A stretch of DNA of 64,000 bases. It comes from Listeria monocytogenes. GTDB lineage: Bacteria; Bacillota; Bacilli; Lactobacillales; Listeriaceae. A program made the translations under genes and the position numbers. Under the pieces are notes generated by a model, which searched no databases, was not told the DNA's origin, and saw only the letters and a list, made by a program, of their open reading frames with translations. Positions 46,482-55,315 of this stretch are shown here, piece by piece; positions within the stretch are counted from its first letter, which is position 1, and each line of letters starts with the position of its first letter. The stretch is from the NCBI RefSeq assembly GCF_013282665.1, contig NZ_CP054041.1:1312501-1376500 (forward strand), read 5' to 3'.

Positions 46482-47300
46482 ATGAAGATTCGTCGCAGTG
46501 AACGATTAATTGATATGACGCAGTTTCTATTATCGCATCCGCGAAAGCTAGTGCCGCTTACGATGTTTGCTGAACGTTATGGCTCAGCTAAGTCTTCTAT
46601 TAGTGAAGATTTGGTCATCATAAAGAAAACATTTGAAGATAGAGGGATTGGTACGCTTGAAACTGTTCCGGGTGCTGCTGGTGGTGTACAGTACATTTCG
46701 ATAGCGGGAAATGATGATGTGCTAGATTTTGTGCACACACTATGTAATAGAATTGCGGAACCGAACCGTTTGCTTCCAGGTGGCTATTTGTACTTATCTG
46801 ATTTGCTTGGAGAACCAGTTACACTTAAAGCAATTGGTAAAATTTTAGCAACAAAATTCAATAACCAAAAAATAGATGCGATTATGACTGTTGCGACTAA
46901 AGGGATTCCGATTGCGCAAGCGGTTGCTGAACATTTAAGTGTTCCATTTGTTATTGTAAGGCGTGATAGCAAAGTAACAGAAGGCTCCACAGTGAGCATT
47001 AACTATGTTTCCGGTTCATCCAAACGAATCGAAAAAATGGAATTATCTAAACGCAGCCTGGCTGAAGGATCCAACGTAGTAATCGTGGATGACTTCATGA
47101 AAGCTGGCGGAACGATTAATGGCATGAAAAATCTGCTAGAAGAATTTAATGCACATTTAGTTGGAATTGGCGTGCTAGTTGAATCTGAATATGCGGAAGA
47201 ACGTTTAGTAGATGATTATGTATCTCTCGTAAAAATAAAAAATGTAAATATGAAAGAAAAACAAATCGAAGTCGTTGACGGCAATTATTTTAATAGTTGA
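46482..47300 (+). CDS. purR: Purine operon repressor
   Basis: The 272-residue PurR has an N-terminal winged helix (about 1-75: SERLIDMTQFLLSHPRK...GSAKSSISEDLVI) and a C-terminal PRT-type domain (about 125-255) with the PRPP loop VIVDDFMKAGGTI. In Bacillus it represses purine genes, and PRPP releases it from DNA. It follows the ispE-ydjC pair and precedes the ABC genes and spoVG-glmU-prs, the latter making PRPP. ATG 46482 follows AGGGAGAG. Lmo0192. Confidence 0.94.
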   Translation: MKIRRSERLIDMTQFLLSHPRKLVPLTMFAERYGSAKSSISEDLVIIKKTFEDRGIGTLETVPGAAGGVQYISIAGNDDVLDFVHTLCNRIAEPNRLLPGGYLYLSDLLGEPVTLKAIGKILATKFNNQKIDAIMTVATKGIPIAQAVAEHLSVPFVIVRRDSKVTEGSTVSINYVSGSSKRIEKMELSKRSLAEGSNVVIVDDFMKAGGTINGMKNLLEEFNAHLVGIGVLVESEYAEERLVDDYVSLVKIKNVNMKEKQIEVVDGNYFNS

Positions 47301-47304
47301 GTTT

Positions 47305-47340
47305 AAACCCTGGAAAATATTCTGGGGTTTTTCTTTTTTT
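47305..47340 (+). terminator. Terminator of purR
   Basis: AAACCCTGGA pairs imperfectly with TTCTGGGGTTT; followed by TTCTTTTTTT. Confidence 0.75.
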
Positions 47341-47473
47341 GGATGAATTGCTACTAAAAACAAATCAGCCCTCCGACGTACTTCACTCAATTAACTTTTG
47401 TGGTAGAATGGATTCTATCGTTACTACATAAAATTCAAGGCTTCTACACTTTAGAAGCAGAAGGAGAACAGTC

Positions 47474-48151
47474 ATGAAAAAATGGGTTAAATGGTTAATT
47501 GTTATCGTTATTATCGCAGTAGTAGCCGTTGGTGCGGTTTTCTTACTGTCGAAAAATAGTGGCTCCGTAACACAAGAAAAATTAGTCACAGCTAAAGTAA
47601 AACAAGGAGATTTAAAAATCAATGCTACTGGAACCGGCGCAATTTCCCCGGAAAACACACAAGTTCCAGATTACGACGAACTTCAATTAGTAGCGCAAAT
47701 GGACGAACTTGATATTCCTAACATCAAGAAAGACCAAGAAGTAAAAATCACCGTAACAGCACTTCCTGACAAAACATACACTGGGAAAGTCAAAGAAATC
47801 GCAGAACAAGGTCAAGTTCAAAACGGCGTATCTAGCTTCTCTGTCATCATTTCGCTTGATAAAACAGATGATTTAAAAGCAGGAATGACTGCCGATGCTT
47901 CCATTTTAGTAAATGAGAAAAAAGAGGCGCTATACGTACCGATTGAAGCTGTTCAAAAAGACAGTGATGACAAATATTATGTATTAGTTCCAGAAGAGAA
48001 AGATAATGGTCAAACGAAAAAAGTGAAGAAATTTGTAGAAACTGGTCTTCATAACGAAGATAATATCGAAATCACAAAAGGCGTTAAAAAAGACGAAAAA
48101 GTAATCCTTCCTACACAAGAAACTTCGACGGTTCCAGGTGCTCCTAGCTAA
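47474..48151 (+). CDS. Short membrane-fusion/adaptor protein of a MacB-type ABC system
   Basis: The 225-residue protein has one N-terminal anchor helix (about 5-25) and HlyD/MacA/YknX-type beta-barrel and membrane-proximal domains (about 65-190, including AGMTADASILVNEKK and LYVPIEAVQ). The lipoyl and coiled-coil hairpin found between the strands in longer adaptors (about 370 residues in YknX, from memory) is missing: the chain passes from TGAISPENTQV straight to LQLVAQMDELD. It is first of three genes with an ATPase and MacB-like permease. Lmo0193. Confidence 0.82.
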   Translation: MKKWVKWLIVIVIIAVVAVGAVFLLSKNSGSVTQEKLVTAKVKQGDLKINATGTGAISPENTQVPDYDELQLVAQMDELDIPNIKKDQEVKITVTALPDKTYTGKVKEIAEQGQVQNGVSSFSVIISLDKTDDLKAGMTADASILVNEKKEALYVPIEAVQKDSDDKYYVLVPEEKDNGQTKKVKKFVETGLHNEDNIEITKGVKKDEKVILPTQETSTVPGAPS

Positions 48152-48199
48152 GTTTTTTGTAAGTACAAATCAGACAAATTGTATGAAGGAGGGATAAAC

Positions 48200-48892
48200 A
48201 TGCCAAAACCGCTAATTGACATGAAAAATTTAACAAAAACGTATACGCTAGGCGGAGAGACTTTTAAAGCATTAGACGATGTTACTTTTACCGTTGAGCA
48301 AGGCGAGTTTTTATCCATCGTTGGCCCGTCTGGTTCCGGTAAATCCACTTTAATGAATATGATTGGTTGTTTAGATGTTCCAGATGAAGGCAGCTATCAC
48401 CTTGATAGTGTAGATGTTTTTAAACTAAGCGATAATAAACTATCCGAAATCAGAAACAAAAAAATTGGCTTTATTTTTCAGCAGTTTAATTTACTTCCTA
48501 AATTATCTGCCTTCGAAAATGTGGAATTGCCACTAATTTATGCAGGGCTTAGCGTTTCCGCTCGAGAAAAAGCTGCTATCGAATGTTTGGAAAAAGTAGG
48601 TTTACTTGAAAAACGCAGAAATCTGCCAACGCAACTTTCCGGTGGACAACAACAACGTGTGGCTATTGCTAGAGCGCTTGCTGGAAAACCGCAAATTTTA
48701 CTAGCAGATGAGCCAACTGGTGCGCTCGATTCGAAAACAGGTAAAGAAGTAATGGGAATACTGCAAGAATTGAATCGTGCAGGAAACACAATCGTTATGA
48801 TTACGCACGATCCAACAATCGCCTCATACGGTACAAGAAGTATCCGTATTCAAGATGGTAAATTATTCCATGAGGAGGCGACGCAAGCATGA
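48200..48892 (+). CDS. ABC transporter ATP-binding protein, MacB/LolD type
   Basis: The 230-residue ATPase has Walker A GPSGSGKST, signature LSGGQQQR, Walker B ILLADEPTGALD and H-loop ITHD. The GALD form with the Q-loop FQQFNLL is the MacB/LolD/FtsE subfamily, which powers mechanotransmission or peptide export rather than import. ATG 48200 follows AAGGAGGG. Overlaps the permease start by 4 bp. Lmo0194. Confidence 0.92.
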   Translation: MPKPLIDMKNLTKTYTLGGETFKALDDVTFTVEQGEFLSIVGPSGSGKSTLMNMIGCLDVPDEGSYHLDSVDVFKLSDNKLSEIRNKKIGFIFQQFNLLPKLSAFENVELPLIYAGLSVSAREKAAIECLEKVGLLEKRRNLPTQLSGGQQQRVAIARALAGKPQILLADEPTGALDSKTGKEVMGILQELNRAGNTIVMITHDPTIASYGTRSIRIQDGKLFHEEATQA

Positions 48893-50097
48893 ACGTTCTC
48901 CAAAGCATGAAAATGGCATGGAAACAATTAAAAGCAAGTAAATTAAGATCTTTTCTAACTATGCTAGGTATTATCATCGGTGTTGCGTCAGTTATCCTTT
49001 TAGTATCACTAGGAAATGGAGTAACACAAGAAGTCGATGATCAAATGGGCGATTTGGGTTCTAATTTAATTACCGTAGTTAATAGCTCTGTTAATCCAAA
49101 CGACAAATATACGTATGATGAAGTAATGAAATATCAAAATATTGATGGTGTCAAAAGCGTTTCTCCAGAATTATCTGGTCAAGTGAATGCGACTTTTGAT
49201 TATAAGAGTTCAAGTAATAAGGTGATAGGGACGAATGACCAGTACAAGGCCGCACGTAGCCTAGAAATGAAAGAAGGGCGTTTCCTACTACCGATTGATA
49301 CCGAATATGGCCAGAAAGTAGCTGTAATAGGCTCTACGGTAGCAAGTGATCTATTTGGTTTCGGTGATCCGATTGGTGAAACTATTAGATTAAACGGAAT
49401 GCCATATAAAGTTGTTGGTGTCTTGAAAGAAAAAGGCGCCTCCATGATGGGGTCCAGCGATGATCAAATCTTTATTCCGATTTCTTCCGCTCAAAGACTC
49501 CTAAAAGATACAAATGTCCGTACTATTTACGTAGAAACAAAATCAGCTGAAGACGTAGATTTTGTAGTAAATACACTAGAATCCCGTCTTGCTATTAAAT
49601 TCGGCGATGAAAAAGAACAAGAAAAAAATGCTTCATCTGCCCAAATGGGACCATCTTATCAAGTCATTAATCAACAAGAGATTCTGAATGCTTTTAATAC
49701 GATTAGTACGACTTTGACTACTGCGCTTGGTGCGATTGCTGCCATTTCGCTTGTGGTTGGTGGTATAGGAATTATGAACATCATGCTAGTTTCTGTTAGT
49801 GAGAGAACGAGAGAAATTGGTATAAGAAAAGCGCTCGGAGCTAAAAAACGAGCTATTTTGCTACAATTCCTAATCGAATCCATCGTTATTAGTGTCTGTG
49901 GTGGGGTTATCGGTATTATAATCGGTGTCTCGGGAGCGCTCATATTTGGTTCCGTAGCAGGCATATCATCTGGAATAACTGCAGGAACCATTATCTTCTC
50001 CTTTGTATTTTCTCTATGTATCGGAGTGATATTTGGTATCGCGCCTGCTAACAAAGCTTCTAAATTAAGACCAATTGACGCATTAAGATCAGAATAA
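48889..50097 (+). CDS. MacB-like ABC permease
   Basis: The 402-residue permease has one N-terminal helix (LTMLGIIIGVASVILL), a large extracellular MacB_PCD domain (about 45-240), and three C-terminal helices of the FtsX type (ISLVVGGIGIMNIMLVSVSERTREIG motif). Together with the adaptor and ATPase it forms a tripartite-like exporter, similar to Bacillus YknXYZ that protects against peptide toxins; its real substrate is unknown. Lmo0195. Confidence 0.9.
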   Translation: MNVLQSMKMAWKQLKASKLRSFLTMLGIIIGVASVILLVSLGNGVTQEVDDQMGDLGSNLITVVNSSVNPNDKYTYDEVMKYQNIDGVKSVSPELSGQVNATFDYKSSSNKVIGTNDQYKAARSLEMKEGRFLLPIDTEYGQKVAVIGSTVASDLFGFGDPIGETIRLNGMPYKVVGVLKEKGASMMGSSDDQIFIPISSAQRLLKDTNVRTIYVETKSAEDVDFVVNTLESRLAIKFGDEKEQEKNASSAQMGPSYQVINQQEILNAFNTISTTLTTALGAIAAISLVVGGIGIMNIMLVSVSERTREIGIRKALGAKKRAILLQFLIESIVISVCGGVIGIIIGVSGALIFGSVAGISSGITAGTIIFSFVFSLCIGVIFGIAPANKASKLRPIDALRSE

Positions 50098-50102
50098 ACG
50101 AA

Positions 50103-50142
50103 AAAGAAATCCGGAATAACTAGTTTCGGGTTTCTTTTTTTT
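50103..50142 (+). terminator. Terminator of the MacB-like operon
   Basis: GAAATCCGGAA and TTTCGGGTTTC with an eight-T run. Confidence 0.8.
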
Positions 50143-50380
50143 ACAAAATCAGCTATCAAGTTGTCTTGTCATCTATATTTAATCTTTTTGTCACAATTAA
50201 ACGCTTTCAATATTCGGTTTTGATAAAAAATGTAGAATAAAAATAAAATTAATTGCCGAATCGTGCATTAGAATGGGATTTTTGGGGTATACAGTGTTTG
50301 TTGGCTAATTAGGAAAAATGGGATAGAGGAGTATAAAATTGTAAATATATGAGCTCTGCAAACTCACAAATCTTCTAATA

Positions 50381-50392
50381 ATTGTATACAAT
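50381..50392. promoter_or_regulatory. Palindrome ATTGTATACAAT, candidate operator, copy 1
   Basis: Exact 12-bp palindrome; the 10-bp core TTGTATACAA recurs 138 bp downstream. Confidence 0.45.
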
Positions 50393-50518
50393 TATATCTA
50401 AAAAATGACAAATCTAATACCGTTTTACTGGTGTTATTGCGTATAAAATAGTATGATGATTACAGATTGATACTGTTGTGGCAATGGTTTTGGGGTTTTT
50501 GTGAATATATTGATAAAA

Positions 50519-50530
50519 ATTGTATACAAA
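50519..50530. promoter_or_regulatory. Palindrome TTGTATACAA, candidate operator, copy 2
   Basis: Core palindrome at 50520-50529 identical to the core of copy 1; 254 nt upstream of spoVG1. Confidence 0.45.
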
Positions 50531-50782
50531 ACAAAAACTAGAAGGAACAATCTGAAAATGTCAACGCTTTTCCGAAAAAAACTATTTTTTTTAGATTACA
50601 ATTCACAAAGTTGTCAAATTTAGTTTTTTTTATTATTATGTTCATAGGGAAGAATTTTACGTGAATATTGCTTGCTTTATAAAAGTAATTTTTTCTATGG
50701 GGGAATTTTTCTCGAGTGTGTACTTAAGTTGCATGTGAGCATTGTTTACTAGCAGCGCAACTAGATTAAGGTGGTGAAGATA

Positions 50783-51091
50783 ATGGAGATTACAGATGTG
50801 AGATTACGACGTGTTGAGACAGATGGGAGAATGAAAGCTATTTCTTCAATAACGATTGACGGTGAGTTTGTTATTCACGACATTCGTGTCATCGATGGCA
50901 ACGAGGGTTTGTTCGTAGCTATGCCTAGTAAACGTACGCCGGATGGTGAGTTTAGAGATATCGCTCATCCAATTAACTCAGGCACCCGTGCAAAAATTCA
51001 AGAAGCCGTTTTAGCTGCTTATGAAGTAGCGGACGAACCAGCAGTAAATGAAGAAAGTTCTGCAGACGAAAGTGTTGTAGAAGAAAACTAA
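50783..51091 (+). CDS. spoVG: SpoVG family RNA/DNA-binding regulator, copy 1
   Basis: The 102-residue protein has the SpoVG fold ([20 protein letters not shown]) and an acidic C-terminal tail. SpoVG proteins bind nucleic acids; in Listeria SpoVG is a global post-transcriptional regulator. The ATG at 50783 follows AAGGTGGTG. The second copy is 118 bp downstream. Lmo0196. Confidence 0.92.
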   Translation: MEITDVRLRRVETDGRMKAISSITIDGEFVIHDIRVIDGNEGLFVAMPSKRTPDGEFRDIAHPINSGTRAKIQEAVLAAYEVADEPAVNEESSADESVVEEN

Positions 51092-51209
51092 AAAATCCTC
51101 GGTTAGGGAGAACGTTGTTGGGAACAGCTGGGGGATAAATACCTAAGATTTTAGCTGGGATAAGCAGATTCTTTTTGAAAGAGGCAAATGGGATAAGGAG
51201 TGACTAATA

Positions 51210-51518
51210 ATGCAAGTAACAGATGTGAGATTACGTCGTGTAGAAACTGATGGAAGAATGAGAGCGATTGCTTCAATCACTTTAGATGAGGAATTTGTAG
51301 TTCATGATATTCGCGTTATTGATGGGAATAACGGTTTATTCGTAGCTATGCCAAGTAAACGTGGTGTTGACGGTGAATTCCGTGATATCGCGCATCCAAT
51401 TAATTCCGACACTCGTGCAAAAATTCAAGAAGTAGTTTTAGCTGAATATGAGCGCGTTGGTGAAGAAGAAGCTACTGCAGTAACAGAAGAAGAATCTGAA
51501 TCCGTTTCTGCTGAATAA
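51210..51518 (+). CDS. spoVG: SpoVG family RNA/DNA-binding regulator, copy 2
   Basis: The 102-residue paralogue is nearly identical over the first 80 residues ([20 protein letters not shown]) and differs mainly in the acidic tail. It has its own AAGGAG ribosome site. The intergenic stretch between copies shows no clear terminator, so co-transcription is likely. Lmo0197. Confidence 0.92.
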
Positions 51519-51530
51519 TTTAGAATTTTC

Positions 51531-51558
51531 AAGGGCTGGCTTAGAGCTAGCCCTTTTT
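51531..51558 (+). terminator. Terminator of the spoVG pair
   Basis: AAGGGCTGGC and GCTAGCCCTT form the stem, followed by TTTTG. Confidence 0.85.
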
Positions 51559-51593
51559 GTGTAGAAGAAGCACGAAAAAAATCATAAATAGCC

Positions 51594-51622
51594 TTGGTCT
51601 TCTATTTTGGCTATGGTATAAT
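51594..51622 (+). promoter_or_regulatory. Promoter of the small ORF upstream of glmU
   Basis: TTGGTC (51594-51599), 17 bp, perfect TATAAT (51617-51622). Confidence 0.55.
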
Positions 51623-51659
51623 TAATAGCAGATTATAAAAACAGGAAGGGGAATTTTAA

Positions 51660-51785
51660 ATGATGTTGCAAAATCAGATCCGTTTTAGAAAGCTTTTTTG
51701 TAGCATAAGTGTAAATTCTTCCTTTGGTAAGCAAATAAATAATCATATTGTATCTTTCGGAATTTTCAAACAAATAAAACTTTAA
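51660..51785 (+). CDS. 41-codon small ORF (leader peptide or small protein)
   Basis: ATG 51660 follows GGAAGGGG by 8 nt, a strong ribosome site. The product is basic and begins MMLQNQIRFRKLFC. A TATAAT promoter lies 38 nt upstream, and a terminator hairpin starts 5 nt after the stop, so it forms its own short transcription unit between spoVG and glmU. No family is recognised. It could be a real small protein, or a leader peptide controlling read-through into glmU. Confidence 0.5.
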   Translation: MMLQNQIRFRKLFCSISVNSSFGKQINNHIVSFGIFKQIKL

Positions 51786-51789
51786 ATTT

Positions 51790-51826
51790 AATCTTTACCT
51801 AAAAAATGTGGGTAAGGTTTTTTATT
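51790..51826 (+). terminator. Terminator after the small ORF
   Basis: CTTTACC and GGGTAAGG flank AAAAAATGT-type loop sequence and are followed by TTTTTT. Confidence 0.65.
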
Positions 51827-51837
51827 TGGGCGCATTC

Positions 51838-51865
51838 TTGAAAAAAAGCGAATTTTACGTTATCA
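51838..51865 (+). promoter_or_regulatory. Candidate promoter of glmU
   Basis: TTGAAA (51838-51843), 16 bp, TATCAT (51860-51865), 41 nt before the start codon. Confidence 0.5.
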
Positions 51866-51905
51866 TTCATAGTGGATGAATAGTGAATATTGGAGGTTCT
51901 ATATA

Positions 51906-53279
51906 ATGTCAAAACGATATGCTGTAGTGCTTGCTGCTGGCCAAGGCACACGGATGAAATCAAAACTTTACAAAGTATTGCATCCTGTTTGTGGAAAACC
52001 AATGGTCGAACATGTAGTAGATCAAATTTCGACGCTTAATGTTGATAAAGTGGTTACAATTGTAGGTCACGGAGCGGAGAAAGTACAAGAGCATTTAGCT
52101 GGTAAAAGCGAGTTTGTAAAGCAAGAAGAGCAACTTGGGACGGCGCATGCGGTACTTCAAGCGAAAGAGGAACTTGCAGGAAAAGATGGTGTGACGCTTG
52201 TTGTTTGTGGAGATACGCCTTTAATTGAAGCTAGTACGATGGAAGCTTTACTTAAATATCATCACGAAAAACGTGCAAAAGCAACTATTCTTACAACGGT
52301 TATTGAAGATCCTACAGGTTACGGTCGTATTATTCGTGATGACCTAGGCATTGTAGAAAAAATAGTCGAACATAAAGATGCGACAGAAAAAGAACAACGG
52401 ATTTCAGAAATTAACACTGGGACATATTGCTTTGATAATAAAGCTCTTTTTGAAGCGTTAGAGAATGTTTCTAATGATAATGTGCAAGGAGAATATTACT
52501 TACCAGATGTTATTAAAATTTTAAAAGATTCGGATGAAGTGGTTGCGGCTTACAGAATGGAGTCTTTCGAAGAGTCACTAGGAGTGAACGACCGAATTGC
52601 TCTAGCTGAAGCATCTAAATTAATGCAACGTCGAATTAACGAAAATCATATGCGTAATGGAGTAACGCTTGTTAATCCAGAAAGTACGTATATTGATATA
52701 GATGTAAAAATTGGTCAAGATACAGTAATTGAACCCGGAGTTATGCTTCGTGGGAAAACTGTAATCGGTGATGATTGTGTGGTTACAAGCGGCTCGGAAA
52801 TCGTAAATAGTGTTATCGGTGAACGAGTAAACGTCAGAACTTCTTCTATTTTCGAAAGTAAAGTTGGCGATGATGTTCAAATTGGCCCGTATGCGCACTT
52901 AAGACCAGAATCTGATATTCACGACCATGTGAAAATCGGAAACTACGTCGAAACGAAAAAAGCAGTTGTTGGTGAAGGGACTAAATTACCACATTTCATA
53001 TACATGGGAGATGCGGAAATTGGTAAAAACGTCAATGTTGGTTGTGGAAGTATTGCGGTTAATTATGACGGCAAAAATAAAGCGAAAACTATCATTGGTG
53101 ACGATGTCTTTGTTGGTTGCAACTCAAACTTGGTTGCGCCTGTCAAAGTGGGCGACAGAGCTTTCATAGCTGCTGGTTCTACGATTACAAAAGATGTTCC
53201 TGATGACGCGCTAGGCATTGCTCGCGCGAAACAAGACAACAAGCTTGGTTATGCGAAACATTTAAATCATGGTAAATAA
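51906..53279 (+). CDS. glmU: Bifunctional GlmU: GlcN-1-P acetyltransferase / UDP-GlcNAc pyrophosphorylase
   Basis: The 457-residue enzyme makes UDP-GlcNAc for peptidoglycan and teichoic acid. The N-terminal uridyltransferase has [11 protein letters not shown], and the C-terminal left-handed beta-helix of hexapeptide repeats (about 250-440) is the acetyltransferase. ATG 51906 follows GGAGG; the in-frame opening at 51876 spans the promoter region. Followed by prs, as in Bacillus. Lmo0198. Confidence 0.95.
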   Translation: MSKRYAVVLAAGQGTRMKSKLYKVLHPVCGKPMVEHVVDQISTLNVDKVVTIVGHGAEKVQEHLAGKSEFVKQEEQLGTAHAVLQAKEELAGKDGVTLVVCGDTPLIEASTMEALLKYHHEKRAKATILTTVIEDPTGYGRIIRDDLGIVEKIVEHKDATEKEQRISEINTGTYCFDNKALFEALENVSNDNVQGEYYLPDVIKILKDSDEVVAAYRMESFEESLGVNDRIALAEASKLMQRRINENHMRNGVTLVNPESTYIDIDVKIGQDTVIEPGVMLRGKTVIGDDCVVTSGSEIVNSVIGERVNVRTSSIFESKVGDDVQIGPYAHLRPESDIHDHVKIGNYVETKKAVVGEGTKLPHFIYMGDAEIGKNVNVGCGSIAVNYDGKNKAKTIIGDDVFVGCNSNLVAPVKVGDRAFIAAGSTITKDVPDDALGIARAKQDNKLGYAKHLNHGK

Positions 53280-53329
53280 TTTCCATTTGGGAATTTTAAA
53301 ATTTTAATAAAAAATAGTGGAGGCTGATT

Positions 53330-54286
53330 ATGTCAAACGAGTATTTTGATCCAAAGTTGAAGATTTTCTCGCTAAATTCTAATCGTGAACTAGCTGAAGA
53401 GATTGCGAAAGAAGTAGGTATTGAGTTAGGGAAATCAAGCGTTACTCATTTTAGTGATGGAGAAATCCAAATTAACATTGAAGAAAGTATCCGTGGTTGT
53501 CATGTATATGTTATTCAATCAACGAGTAATCCTGTAAACCAGAATTTAATGGAACTTTTGATCATGATTGATGCGTTGAAACGCGCTTCCGCAGCAACAA
53601 TTAATATTGTTATGCCTTACTATGGTTACGCACGTCAAGACCGTAAAGCAAGAAGTCGTGAACCAATCACAGCGAAATTAGTAGCAAACTTAATCGAAAC
53701 AGCTGGTGCAACAAGAATGATTACACTTGATATGCATGCACCGCAAATCCAAGGTTTCTTTGATATTCCAATCGATCACTTGAACGCGGTACGCCTTCTA
53801 AGTGACTATTTCAGCGAACGTCATTTGGGTGATGATTTAGTAGTAGTTTCCCCTGACCATGGTGGAGTTACTCGTGCTCGCAAAATGGCTGACCGTTTGA
53901 AAGCGCCGATTGCTATTATTGATAAGCGTCGTCCGCGTCCAAACGTAGCTGAAGTAATGAACATCGTTGGTAATGTAGAAGGAAAAGTTTGTATTATTAT
54001 TGATGATATTATTGATACAGCTGGAACAATCACCCTTGCTGCTAAAGCATTGCGTGAAGCTGGCGCAACAAAAGTTTACGCATGTTGTTCACACCCAGTT
54101 CTTTCAGGTCCGGCTATGAAACGTATTGAAGAATCGCCAATCGAAAAATTAGTTGTTACAAACTCCATCGCTCTTCCAGAAGAAAAATGGATCGACAAAA
54201 TGGAACAACTATCTGTTGCAGCTCTTCTTGGTGAAGCAATTGTACGCGTTCATGAAAATGCTTCTGTAAGTTCTTTATTCGAATAA
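53330..54286 (+). CDS. prs: Ribose-phosphate pyrophosphokinase
   Basis: The 318-residue PRPP synthetase makes phosphoribosyl pyrophosphate for nucleotide, His and Trp synthesis. Motifs: the flexible loop [17 protein letters not shown], and the PRPP loop [19 protein letters not shown] ribosome site. It marks the conserved left border of LIPI-1. Lmo0199. Confidence 0.96.
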   Translation: MSNEYFDPKLKIFSLNSNRELAEEIAKEVGIELGKSSVTHFSDGEIQINIEESIRGCHVYVIQSTSNPVNQNLMELLIMIDALKRASAATINIVMPYYGYARQDRKARSREPITAKLVANLIETAGATRMITLDMHAPQIQGFFDIPIDHLNAVRLLSDYFSERHLGDDLVVVSPDHGGVTRARKMADRLKAPIAIIDKRRPRPNVAEVMNIVGNVEGKVCIIIDDIIDTAGTITLAAKALREAGATKVYACCSHPVLSGPAMKRIEESPIEKLVVTNSIALPEEKWIDKMEQLSVAALLGEAIVRVHENASVSSLFE

Positions 54287-54291
54287 AATAT

Positions 54292-54330
54292 AAAACAGGA
54301 TTCCTCATCGAGGAATCCTGTTTTTTTATT
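54292..54330. terminator. Bidirectional terminator, prs / prfA
   Basis: AAAACAGGATTCCTC and GAGGAATCCTGTTTT form a near-perfect 15-bp stem between convergent genes. Confidence 0.9.
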
Positions 54331-55043
54331 TAATTTAATTTTCCCCAAGTAGCAGGACATGCTAAATAAAACCATTCATCTAATTTAGGAGCATATCTTT
54401 TAAGATAATCAAGATTTTGTACATAAAAGCATGAATTTTTATACACGATAACTTTCTCTTGCTTTAATTTGGAAATAATTCTGCTAACAGCTGAGCTATG
54501 TGCGATACCGCTTGAATATCCTAACTCCTGCATTGTTAAATTATCCAGTGCAATCTTGATGCCGTTAGGAGTTTCTATACCATACACGTAGGTCAGAATT
54601 AAAAGTTGACCGCAAATAGAGCCGAGTTTCCCGTTAATCGAAAAATCATTAAATTTAGCTAGACTGTATGAAACTTGTTTTTGTAGGGTTTGGAAAACAT
54701 AGAAAAAGTGCGTAAGATTCTTGCTCAGTAGTTCTTTTAGTTCATTTATTTTGATAACGTATGCGGTAGCTTGCTCACTAATGACTTCTAAATTATAATA
54801 GCCAACCGATGTTTCTGTATCAATAAAGCCAGACATTATAACGAAAGCGCCTTTGTAGTATTGTAAATTCATGATGGTCCCGTTCTCACTAATACTTGTA
54901 AGCTTTGTAATACCGTCATATAGGAAAATACAATATTCTTGTGGATCCCATTGGTTAAAAATAAGTTCTTTTTTATGAAATTGTTTTGGCTTTATCCCGT
55001 TAGTTTCTAAATATTTTTTGAATTCTTCTGCTTGAGCGTTCAT
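54330..55043 (-). CDS. prfA: Virulence master regulator PrfA
   Basis: The 237-residue Crp/Fnr family activator drives LIPI-1 and other virulence genes, and glutathione is its allosteric activator. It has the N-terminal beta-roll, a hinge helix, and a C-terminal helix-turn-helix (about 171-191, SSGIAHSSAVSRIISKL). Residue 145 is Gly, the wild-type state; constitutive PrfA* mutants carry Ser there. A few positions near 156-165 (IETPNGIKIAL) seem to differ from EGD-e as I recall it. ATG start with GGGGG ribosome site. Regulation: P1 and P2 promoters, thermosensor leader, and read-through from plcA. Lmo0200. Confidence 0.98.
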   Translation of the reverse strand: MNAQAEEFKKYLETNGIKPKQFHKKELIFNQWDPQEYCIFLYDGITKLTSISENGTIMNLQYYKGAFVIMSGFIDTETSVGYYNLEVISEQATAYVIKINELKELLSKNLTHFFYVFQTLQKQVSYSLAKFNDFSINGKLGSICGQLLILTYVYGIETPNGIKIALDNLTMQELGYSSGIAHSSAVSRIISKLKQEKVIVYKNSCFYVQNLDYLKRYAPKLDEWFYLACPATWGKLN

Positions 55044-55165
55044 GTCTCATCCCCCAATCGTTTTTTATCGCCCTTTTTTAAAATACCCTAAAAACATTAG
55101 GCAGTAACAACAATTGTTAGCTGTTGAAAGAAAGTCACGCTAAATGATATTTTTTACATATAGGA
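55044..55165 (-). promoter_or_regulatory. prfA thermosensor 5' leader
   Basis: The leader of about 120 nt between the P1 start and the prfA ATG is the known RNA thermometer of L. monocytogenes. At low temperature its hairpin hides the ribosome site (GGGGG, just before ATG); at 37 degrees it melts. Identified by position and gene identity. Confidence 0.8.
55083..55120 (-). promoter_or_regulatory. prfA P2 region: sigma-B type promoter and auto-repressing PrfA box
   Basis: Minus-strand GGGTAT (55083-55088) is a sigma-B -10, with GTTACT 14 nt upstream as a weak -35. CTAACAATTGTTGT (55107-55120) is the degenerate PrfA box overlapping P2, used for negative feedback. Confidence 0.7.
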
Positions 55166-55169
55166 TTTT

Positions 55170-55175
55170 ATTATA
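55170..55175 (-). promoter_or_regulatory. prfA P1 promoter -10
   Basis: Perfect TATAAT on the minus strand, giving a leader of about 120 nt; the -35 is weak. Confidence 0.7.
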
Positions 55176-55247
55176 CAAATTCTAATTTCGCAAAAGAAAT
55201 GCATACATATTTAAAAACGGATTTATTTAGATGTTAAAATTGAAATA

Positions 55248-55299
55248 GGGTTAGTATATGGTTCCGATGGTTGCTCGGAGATATACTAACCCTTTTTTT
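55248..55299. terminator. Large inverted repeat between plcA and prfA
   Basis: GGGTTAGTATAT and ATATACTAACCC arms surround an inner stem. It attenuates plcA transcripts so that monocistronic plcA and bicistronic plcA-prfA messages both occur. The seven-T run lies on the plus-strand side, so in the plcA direction the tail is only CTATTTC, consistent with leaky termination. Confidence 0.75.
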
Positions 55300-55315
55300 G
55301 TAGGAATAATATATG

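Larger units (their letters stand above)
50143..50782 (+). other. 640-bp AT-rich leader region upstream of spoVG1
   Basis: No gene is seen. The region holds two copies of the palindrome TTGTATACAA (listed separately) and runs of A/T. The length is unusual for this compact genome and suggests regulation or a non-coding RNA. Confidence 0.5.
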
